A stretch of 36,777 bases of DNA, from NCBI GenBank assembly GCA_016209605.1, contig JACQVS010000067.1, positions 1 to 36,777 of the forward strand, written 5' to 3'. This DNA comes from Planctomycetota bacterium. GTDB lineage: Bacteria > Planctomycetota > UBA8108 > JACQVS01. Below are positions 31,213 through 36,777 of this stretch, one piece after another. The translations under genes and the position numbers were made by a program. A model generated the notes under the pieces. It saw nothing but the letters and a program-made list of their open reading frames with translations. It made no database searches and was not told the DNA's origin. Position 1 is the stretch's first letter. Each line of letters begins with the position of its first letter.

Positions 31213-33858
31213 ATGGCCAATTTCACCATCCATCATCCACTCCTCGTCTTCGACACGGTGCATAGGAGAACTGGCAGCCTCGAGCGGGCTTGCATTTTCA
31301 TCAATCAGCTGGCTGAACCCCTCTCCCTGAAGGTCGATTTTGATTTCCCCGAGCACAGCTGGGTGCAAATTTACGGTCCCGAAGACGGCGGGAATGAGAA
31401 TGTCTTCATCGACGGGCAATCGCTCTCCCTTCAACCGGGGGAGAACACCGTTTTGATCTCCTTCAACACCGACAACTTCAATTTCCCGGACAAGAAATTC
31501 AAAGGCCGGATTGCATTTCAAGGTGAGGGCGATGACGGCTCCAGAGAATGGATTGAGATCCTCTTTGAAAACGTCCAAGATCTGGCCCCCTTTCCCGGCT
31601 ATGCCGCCATAGATTTGGGAACTTCCAGCTCCACCGTATCCCTATACCACATCCAGCGCGATGCGGTGCGGCGGATGCCCTGGAATCCCAAATTGGATGG
31701 CGCCGACGCGAACATCCCCTCCGTCCTGTTTATCAGAAATTTCCGAAAGTTCATGCGCGGAGCTGAAGGCGGCTGCCTGGTCGGCCGCCAAGCCCTCGAA
31801 GCTTATCGCTCCGCCGACCCCAAGGATCCGCGCTGCCTGCAGCTCAACGCCAAACGGGTGCTGGGCCTGCCGCAGGTCCTCATCGCTGACGAAAAGGGGA
31901 ACGGAGGATTTGCCGATCCGCGTAATCTACTCCAGGCGCTTTTAAAATTCGTCCGCGAGCAGTCTCAAAATCATGCCGAGGTCCGCTCGCTCATCAAAAG
32001 GGTGAGCGTCACCTACCCGCCGGCCTGGAGCTACCAGGAGATCATCCGCCTGCGGGAGGTCTTCCTGCGCCTGGGATTCCGCGAGGAAGCCTTGGATTTC
32101 TCTCTCGATGAGGCGAGCGCCGCCGGGCTTTTTTATCTTTACACCTGGGTCCGGGAGCGGGACTCCCGCAACCGGTTGATCCAGGATCTTCTGGATTCAG
32201 AAGAAAATTTAAACGAGAACGGCAGGCAAGGAAAGCGCTACACGCTCCACCTGCTTTCTTTTGATTTCGGTGGCGGTAGCATCGACCTCGCTTTGATCGA
32301 GGCGAAGATGGATCTCTTCCCGCAAGCTATTCGCCTGTCCCTGGCGCTTCTTGGCTCCGATTCCTGCGATTTTGGCGGCGACCAGGTGACCCTCGCCCTC
32401 TTCCGTATTTTGAAGCGGCGGCTGGCGATGTCGATCTGCGAACCCGCCCGCATGCGCAAGGAAAGAGCCGGCACGAAGGAGGAGCCGGCCGCGAGGAGCC
32501 CGGAACCCTCCTGGCTGCCGCCGCGCTTGGGCGCCGACAGGCGCAGCGGCTACGGGACCTTCTTGCTGCCCGATAGCCCATCCAGGGGCTGGAACCCGGC
32601 GCTGGATTTCAGGGACGGCTCCGAGGCTTTAGAGCCGAGCCGGCGCATGGTCTTGGAGAACTGGGGCTACCTCAATGCCAGGATCTCAAGCAAATCGGTG
32701 GGGGAGGAGCTGGAGGGAGCCATCGACCAGCTTTTCCCCACCCGCTTCCTCCCTTCCGGCGATGAGATATACCGACTCGAGGCTCGCCGTAATTTCGACT
32801 GGCTCTGGAACCAAGCTGAAGGCCTCAAGCGGCGGCTTTTCGACGAGGTCGAGCGCTTGCACGGAAAAGACATCTTTCCGGATTTTGAATGCCTTCGTGA
32901 GATCACCGCTGGTCTGGCGCTCAGGGACGCGCCCAACCCCAAGATCGGGGAGAGCATTCCCTGGGCCGGCGATCCGGTTTCCGAGCGCGTCCTCTCCGCG
33001 AGCGCCGCGGAAGTCTTCCAGGCCATCTCCGAGCCCCTGGAGGCCGCTTTTGATAAAGCGCAGCGGCTTGTCGGCGGCAAGAAGATTGACCGGGTGGTGT
33101 TCTCCGGGCAGTCGAGCCGCATGCCCATGGTGCGGTGGATGTTTTCCCGCCCTCACAACGAAGGCGGTTTCAGCATCCCGCCTGCCAAGATTGAGTTCGA
33201 CGCGGAAAACGCCAAGGCGGCGGTGTCGAAAGGGGCCTGCCTCTTGCAGGTGCTGCGGGAGACCGTCGTCGGGTTCGAGGTGGACGTCGCCGATTTCAAA
33301 GCCCATCTCCCGGCGGACATTTATTACCTGGGGGTGGAGGGAGACAGAAAGGTGCTTTTTGACAGCGGCCCGATCGACGATTTTGCCTATGTGGAGATCG
33401 TTCCCGAATTTTCCGCCCTCCCCAAATATTTTTCTGTGTTTTACGGCTCCGAGCATCACCTCCTGGGTCAATTCCTCTTTGGCGAGGAGGGCGAGGAACT
33501 GCCGGCGGTTTCTTTCAAGGCTCCCAAAGGCGCTCCGGATACACCTCCTGGAAGCGTTCCTCCCGCCCACCCGGAGCTTCTCAAGCTACGCGCCGGCGAC
33601 CGGACGAAATACGCCGGCTGGGTCGCGGCGCTTTTAAAATGGCCCGACGAGAAGCGCATCGCCTGGATGGAAGCCACCGCCCCCGCAAGCAGCTCCAGCC
33701 AGGGCATTTACCGTTTCTACCTGACGCGCAACCACCAGCTTTACGCCGTCCGCGATGCCGGCAAGAACGCCAAGCGCCTCTACCGGCTCAAAAACTGCGA
33801 GGCCGCCGCCAGCAGCGCTTGGGACCCAAGCGCCGATCCGTTCTCCGGGGCCCAGTAG
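31213..33858 (+). CDS. Hsp70/actin-fold ATPase with added N-terminal beta domain
   Basis: The protein has 881 residues. Residues 1-125 form a beta-rich domain not found in DnaK. The actin-like ATPase follows: phosphate-1 AIDLGTSSSTVSL (Asp134), phosphate-2 SFDFGGGSIDLAL (Asp351, Gly353-355) and adenosine motif VVFSGQSSRMPMV (~629-641). Nucleotide-binding motifs are intact. Insertions near residues 415-500 and a divergent C-terminus (~660-881) replace the usual Hsp70 substrate domain. Coupled four bases behind the dynamin-like gene, it probably acts with it, perhaps as a nucleotide-regulated assembly factor. The stop codon lies inside an antisense, truncated kinase gene, so a rearrangement may have set the exact C-terminus. 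The pairing recalls SrfB/SrfC. Confidence 0.85.
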   Translation: MANFTIHHPLLVFDTVHRRTGSLERACIFINQLAEPLSLKVDFDFPEHSWVQIYGPEDGGNENVFIDGQSLSLQPGENTVLISFNTDNFNFPDKKFKGRIAFQGEGDDGSREWIEILFENVQDLAPFPGYAAIDLGTSSSTVSLYHIQRDAVRRMPWNPKLDGADANIPSVLFIRNFRKFMRGAEGGCLVGRQALEAYRSADPKDPRCLQLNAKRVLGLPQVLIADEKGNGGFADPRNLLQALLKFVREQSQNHAEVRSLIKRVSVTYPPAWSYQEIIRLREVFLRLGFREEALDFSLDEASAAGLFYLYTWVRERDSRNRLIQDLLDSEENLNENGRQGKRYTLHLLSFDFGGGSIDLALIEAKMDLFPQAIRLSLALLGSDSCDFGGDQVTLALFRILKRRLAMSICEPARMRKERAGTKEEPAARSPEPSWLPPRLGADRRSGYGTFLLPDSPSRGWNPALDFRDGSEALEPSRRMVLENWGYLNARISSKSVGEELEGAIDQLFPTRFLPSGDEIYRLEARRNFDWLWNQAEGLKRRLFDEVERLHGKDIFPDFECLREITAGLALRDAPNPKIGESIPWAGDPVSERVLSASAAEVFQAISEPLEAAFDKAQRLVGGKKIDRVVFSGQSSRMPMVRWMFSRPHNEGGFSIPPAKIEFDAENAKAAVSKGACLLQVLRETVVGFEVDVADFKAHLPADIYYLGVEGDRKVLFDSGPIDDFAYVEIVPEFSALPKYFSVFYGSEHHLLGQFLFGEEGEELPAVSFKAPKGAPDTPPGSVPPAHPELLKLRAGDRTKYAGWVAALLKWPDEKRIAWMEATAPASSSSQGIYRFYLTRNHQLYAVRDAGKNAKRLYRLKNCEAAASSAWDPSADPFSGAQ

Positions 33859-34052
33859 GTGATAACCAAGGCCGACTTCTTTCGGAAGGCCTCCCTGGTG
33901 GCGAAGCGCTTTTGAAGCCTCTCGATGGAGGCGCTGTAGAACTTCTCGACTTCCTCATCCAGGTCGAAGAAGGAGTATCCAAGCCTTGCCGCCAGGCGCC
34001 TGCCGATGGTCGTCTTGCCCACGCACGCCACACCAACCAGGAATATTCTCAT
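33859..34052 (-). pseudogene. Truncated shikimate-kinase-like P-loop gene
   Basis: From ATG 34052 (AAGGAG ten bases upstream) the frame reads MRIFLVGVACVGKTTIGRRL then GYSFFDLDEEVEKFYSASIE and RLQKRFATREAFRKK. This is the N-terminal third of a shikimate-kinase-like P-loop kinase, with an intact Walker A (GVACVGKT). The rest is missing: beyond about 33875 the frame runs antisense into the 3' end of the Hsp70-like gene and stops at 33780. The usual length is about 170 residues or more. The gene was cut by a junction close to the Hsp70-like stop codon. Confidence 0.7.
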
Positions 34053-34600
34053 CGGCGCGCATCTCCTTTCAGGGCACTTCAGTCTACCCTCAGCAATCTT
34101 ACCGACGAAGAGAAAAACCACCGGCCCTTGGCGATGCGGAGAGGAGGTTGAACCGCGCCGCGAGGTCTGCCTGGCGCATCTCCGAGGTGCCGCCGTGTTG
34201 AATACAGATTGCGATGGCCACCTCGATCTGCATCTTCTGCGTGTCGTTATCGGCTTATCTGGAATAAATCCTCCCGGCGCGCCAGGACGCCGTCGAAGCG
34301 GCCGAGCGGCTTTTCAACTGGCCTGGCGTTTTTTGACCGCCTTCTTTCGAAGCGATTCCAGCCGCTGGACCACCCATCGTCGTGGATGAGAACGTCCGGA
34401 TTCCCAGCGAAAAACCGACTGCCCGCTGACTCCAAGCTTGCTTGCAAAAGCCTCTGTTTCATTTCAATCAATCTCTGTAGGTATTCAAGCAAAGCGATGG
34501 CCTGGTCGATTCATCTTCATGACGGACTGAATCCGCGGACTGAGCCTTAACGCTTTTTCTGCCAATAGTTATCCCCGCCTCGAAGAGGAGATTTCTTGAA
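34053..34600. other. Gene-poor region with possible degraded coding
   Basis: No intact gene is supported. On the minus strand, between about 34235 and 34130, a short frame (MQIEVAIAICIQHGGTSEMR then QADLAARFNLL) reads like real protein but has no proper start or end. A separate minus-strand frame at 34492-34247 (LEYLQRLIEMKQRLLQASLE) may be another remnant. The right end carries a sigma-54 promoter region. Confidence 0.4.
34554..34571 (+). promoter_or_regulatory. Candidate activator box upstream of sigma-54 promoter
   Basis: TTTTTCTGCCAATAGTTA matches the 19219-19236 element at 17 of 18 bases, at nearly the same distance from the -24 GG. Part of it plus the following bases (CTGC.AA.A..TATCCCC) is also recognisable upstream of the 10993 promoter, at about 10957-10972. 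Confidence 0.35.
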
Positions 34601-34616
34601 AGGAATGATTTTTGCC
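34601..34616 (+). promoter_or_regulatory. Sigma-54 (-24/-12) promoter of the DUF3347 gene
   Basis: AGGAATGATTTTTGCC has GG at 34602-34603 and GC at 34614-34615, exactly 10 bp apart. It shares the GGAATG...TTTTGC core with the elements at 10993 and 19267. It lies about 95 bp before the start at 34712. Confidence 0.65.
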
Positions 34617-34711
34617 TTTAACGCTTCAGCACGGCAAGCCCGTATTGGCTGTGCTGGCATCCGAAGAGTCCATGAATATTTTTGGGAGTTTCATTTTCCA
34701 GGAGGCTGATC

Positions 34712-35449
34712 ATGATTCGATCGATAGTGGCGTTGATTTTTCTTTCCGTTGCGGTCGTTCTCGCCGGTGACCAGGTCGCGGCCCAGTGCTGCAAACCGAA
34801 GGACGGTTGCCAGGGGCCGGGGCACGCCGCCCACGGCGTTTCCGGTGGCGCGCCGGCTGATCCGTCGGGGACCACCCCGGATGGCGCCGCAGGCGATGAC
34901 GCCAACAAAACGCCAAAGTCCGGGAAGACACAGAATTCAACCGTCCTCTCCGCTTACTTCAAAGTCTGGAAGGCTCTTGCCAAAGACGAGGTGAAGGGAA
35001 TCCCCGAGGCAAAGAAGGAGCTGGCCTCGGCTCTGGAAGCTCTTTCCAGGAATGCCCCAAAGGGATTGAGCCCCAAGAACAAGGACCAGCGTTCCAAGGC
35101 GCTCGAGGCGGCGCTGGCGGCCGCGTCCAAGCTCGAGGGATCTGACCTCAAGAAGGCCCGCCAGTCCTTCGGCCCTCTTTCCGCCGAGCTGAGGAAGTTC
35201 GTCGAGGCCTTTCCGGCCGAAGCGGACGCTTACGTCGTCTACTGCGACATGGCCAAGAAGAGCTGGCTTCAGGACTCCCCCAAGGTATTGAATCCCTACT
35301 ACGGCTCATCCATGTCGGAGTGCGGGAAGGTGGTGAGGAAGCCCAAGACTTCTCCACCCGAGGACGCCTCCAAGGGGAAGGAGAAGGAACCGGAGGGGAA
35401 GGGCTCTGGGCACGAGCACGGAGGCCATTCCGGCGGCCACAAACACTGA
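34712..35449 (+). CDS. Periplasmic DUF3347 metal-associated protein with His-rich tail
   Basis: The protein has 245 residues from ATG 34712, with AGGAGG seven bases upstream. It has a signal peptide (SIVALIFLSVAVVLAGDQVA), then a Cys/His-containing low-complexity segment (QCCKPKDGCQGPGHAAHG), then a DUF3347 domain at ~80-215: FKVWKALAKDEVKGIPEAKK, YCDMAKKSWLQDSPKVLNPY, YGSSMSECGKVV. DUF3347 occurs in periplasmic proteins and CusB-type adaptors linked to copper. The charged tail ends HEHGGHSGGHKH. It is the intact parent-type copy of the headless gene at 19555. A role in periplasmic metal binding or delivery to the pump is inferred from domain, tail and promoter. Confidence 0.88.
   Translation: MIRSIVALIFLSVAVVLAGDQVAAQCCKPKDGCQGPGHAAHGVSGGAPADPSGTTPDGAAGDDANKTPKSGKTQNSTVLSAYFKVWKALAKDEVKGIPEAKKELASALEALSRNAPKGLSPKNKDQRSKALEAALAAASKLEGSDLKKARQSFGPLSAELRKFVEAFPAEADAYVVYCDMAKKSWLQDSPKVLNPYYGSSMSECGKVVRKPKTSPPEDASKGKEKEPEGKGSGHEHGGHSGGHKH
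34950..35449 (+). repeat. Second copy of the DUF3347 coding repeat
   Basis: These 500 bp match 19555-20054 in the same orientation at high identity, beginning at CCGCTTACTTCAAAGTCTGG and ending at the TGA. The two copies lie about 15 kb apart. Bases just after this copy's stop match those after the DUF2231 stop at 20542, not those after the 20054 stop. Confidence 0.8.
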
Positions 35450-35499
35450 AGAAATTCTCAGGATCTGGAGCATCGCCTGGCAGAAGGCCTCGAGGGGAC

Positions 35500-35786
35500 G
35501 TCATGCATCCAAAGGTTGGTTTCCCGAATCCGATCTGGGCGCCGGCGGGGATATATACGCCCTCCTCTATAATTGCTCGACGAATTCTTGCTCCCTCCCC
35601 GATCTGGGCGCCCGGGAAAAGGATGCATTCCTTGAGTTCTGCGCCATCACCGACAAAAGTATCATCGGCAAGAATGCAGTTTACGACCTCCGCCTTCAGG
35701 ATTTGAGCCCATCTCGAGATCAGGTTCCAGCCTCGTACTTCCTCGCCCCCAATTCGAGCGGTTGAGGGGGCGTGCGTTGGCATCAA
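35500..35786 (-). pseudogene. Remnant of a GlgC-like nucleotidyltransferase C-terminus
   Basis: On the minus strand, the frame entering near 35786 encodes a left-handed beta-helix: VVNCILADDTFVGDGAELKE, CILFPGAQIGEGARIRRAII, EEGVYIPAGAQIGFG. This is the hexapeptide-repeat end of glucose-1-phosphate adenylyltransferase or a related NDP-sugar synthase. The catalytic N-terminal ~300 residues are absent; upstream the sequence meets the boundary of repeat copy B at 35840. The open frame continues antisense into the DUF3347 gene without meaning. Confidence 0.65.
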
Positions 35787-35839
35787 TTCACGCGTGGCGA
35801 ATAAGTCAGACCAGCGTGGATGGAAAAGCTCGAAATGGG

Positions 35840-36298
35840 CTGGAAAGCCCCTCGCAGAACAGACAACTCCTGTTGCTTTTGAAACTGTTTACTTGCTTAA
35901 ACATTTATTCCGCTTACATAAGCCCATCTCAAAAAGTTCCCTAGGAACTCCAGCCGTTCAAGTTACCTCACAGAGATAAATCGATTCGTATATAGGAGGA
36001 ACAAATTTTGTTTAAGATTTATTTGGTAAGACGACAGTCACCTAAATTTTTCAGGAGACGAATCATGGGAAATCAAAAGAGTCTCTCCTTTGTCGTGGCC
36101 CTCTGGCCTGCCATCGCCATCGCGCTCTCGATGGGGATTTACGCCGTCCTCCAATATTTTCTTGTGCCCAATGTCACGCTCTCCGAACTCCTCCTCAATC
36201 ACCTCTGGCGCGTTCTGGTCCTTGGATCCGTGATTTACCTTTTCTTGTGGCTGATTTTGAAAAATCTCCTTTTCCGCCCGCTCCAGCAGATTTACCTC
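35840..36298 (+). repeat. Direct repeat, copy B (about 460 bp)
   Basis: This is the partner of 21765-22225. Here the gene continues past the repeat into a HAMP domain, so copy B holds the fuller version. The left border abuts the GlgC-like remnant. The dyad AGTTCC-CTA-GGAACT is kept at 35935-35949. Confidence 0.85.
35997..36012 (+). promoter_or_regulatory. Degenerate sigma-54 promoter in repeat copy B
   Basis: AGGAACAAATTTTGTT matches the copy A promoter except that the -12 GC has become GT (36010-36011). The GC is the most conserved part of the -12 element, so this promoter is predicted to be weak or dead. Confidence 0.5.
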
Positions 36299-36607
36299 CA
36301 CCTCTATGCCGTGGGAACCGGCCGGCTCAAGGAACTCGTTCTGCCGACCACGGTCCGGGAAATCCAGACCCTGGTGGAAGGGGTGAACCTGATGATTCGC
36401 CGGATAGAACAAGGTCTGGACATGACGAAGCTGGAGAGGGCCGTCCTTCTCATCATTCGAAGCGTGACAGGCAATGCTAACCGACGGGACGCTAGCGGCC
36501 GGGCCGATGCGGCAGGCGAAGCACTGCCTTCATCCGGCCGTGAGAAGGCTCCACCTCGAACTGGAACGCCAGCGGAACTAGGCGCTCCTCGGGGGTGGAA
36601 AGGATAA
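36065..36607 (+). CDS. Two-helix membrane protein with HAMP domain
   Basis: The protein has 180 residues from ATG 36065, with AGGAG eight bases upstream. There are two transmembrane helices (SFVVALWPAIAIALSMGIYA; VLVLGSVIYLFLWLILKN) with a short periplasmic loop, then a HAMP domain (FRPLQQIYLHLYAVGTGRLK; TVREIQTLVEGVNLMIRRIE). Such a front end normally leads to a kinase or receptor output domain, which is absent. After about residue 140 the sequence (NRRDASGRADAAGEALPSSG) looks unnatural. Another frame from 36474 (ATG) to 36587, starting MLTDGTLAAGPMRQAKHCLH, looks more protein-like, so a frameshift near 36465 is possible. Confidence 0.65.
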   Translation: MGNQKSLSFVVALWPAIAIALSMGIYAVLQYFLVPNVTLSELLLNHLWRVLVLGSVIYLFLWLILKNLLFRPLQQIYLHLYAVGTGRLKELVLPTTVREIQTLVEGVNLMIRRIEQGLDMTKLERAVLLIIRSVTGNANRRDASGRADAAGEALPSSGREKAPPRTGTPAELGAPRGWKG

Positions 36608-36777
36608 GAGTGACTCGGCTGGGAGATTGAGGATTCACAAGGGTTTACGACTTTAAAATGTCCCATGCGGGACGCGGATTGGGGTTATTTGCGCCGGCGA
36701 CTGGGGGATTTTTCTGCCCGCTTGTCGCGCGCTTCGCGGCGTGCTCTCCCGCAGGGGCCGCCGGTTTTGCAGGGATC

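Noticed and set aside
36690..36730. Further sigma-54-like element (GGGGGATTTTTCTGC) near the right edge
   Set aside because: GG-GC spacing fits only by choosing among five Gs, and the -12 reads CTGC; no downstream gene is visible to support it.

Overview
The window is GC-rich bacterial DNA, probably from a Planctomycetota/PVC-like or similar uncultured lineage. The main clue is that two large exported proteins (624-3986 and 5558-8074) end in a doubled Ca-binding, dockerin-like motif of the 'D.ng..D.sDai..lefLFlG' kind, which is common in planctomycete secretomes. I saw no rRNA, tRNA, CRISPR array or intact transposase. The phylum call is an inference.

Layout. (1) 1-8074 is a mixed region: the start of a secretin-N-domain-like gene, an exported beta-propeller protein reading away from it across a near-perfect palindrome, a small TPR lipoprotein broken by an in-frame amber codon, a GDP-mannose 4,6-dehydratase, and an exported PhoPQ-related (PqaA-like) hydrolase with PKD and dockerin-like modules. 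(2) 8401-10888 encodes an overlapping NtrB-like histidine kinase and NtrC-like sigma-54 activator. (3) 10993-19033 is a copper/silver-type efflux operon: a sigma-54 promoter, a YHS lipoprotein, a CusB-like adaptor with two heavy-metal-binding domains, a CusA-like RND pump, a NosL-like protein, a TolC-family lipoprotein and a second YHS protein. (4) 19034-22800 is a scrambled region with a chimeric gene (membrane-sensor 5' end joined out of frame to a headless DUF3347 gene), a DUF2231 membrane protein, a methyltransferase, and a second chimera joined to an SPFH/prohibitin remnant. (5) 22834-33858 is a compact four-gene block: a 1592-residue pseudokinase/TIG-repeat/TPR membrane protein, a coiled-coil lipoprotein, a dynamin-like GTPase and an Hsp70-fold ATPase. 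(6) 33859-36777 holds a truncated shikimate-kinase-like gene, an intact DUF3347 paralogue, a GlgC-like remnant, and a second copy of a 460-bp repeat carrying a HAMP membrane protein.

How it fits together. Four -24/-12 sigma-54 promoter matches with exact GG-N10-GC spacing lie just before the metal genes and their paralogues, directly downstream of an NtrC-type regulator gene. A fifth, in the second repeat copy, has lost its GC. The simplest model is a metal-responsive two-component system driving a sigma-54 regulon for efflux and periplasmic metal binding. Five unrelated proteins of the island end in exactly His-x-His (HKH or HDH), suggesting a shared C-terminal metal-binding tail.

The strongest candidate for an undescribed system is 22834-33858. 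Its genes link an inactive kinase fold, an envelope-spanning TIG/TPR scaffold, a lipoprotein, a dynamin-like GTPase and an Hsp70-like ATPase with an added beta-rich N-terminal domain. The Hsp70 plus dynamin-like pairing recalls the SrfB/SrfC pair of enterobacteria, but the partners here differ.
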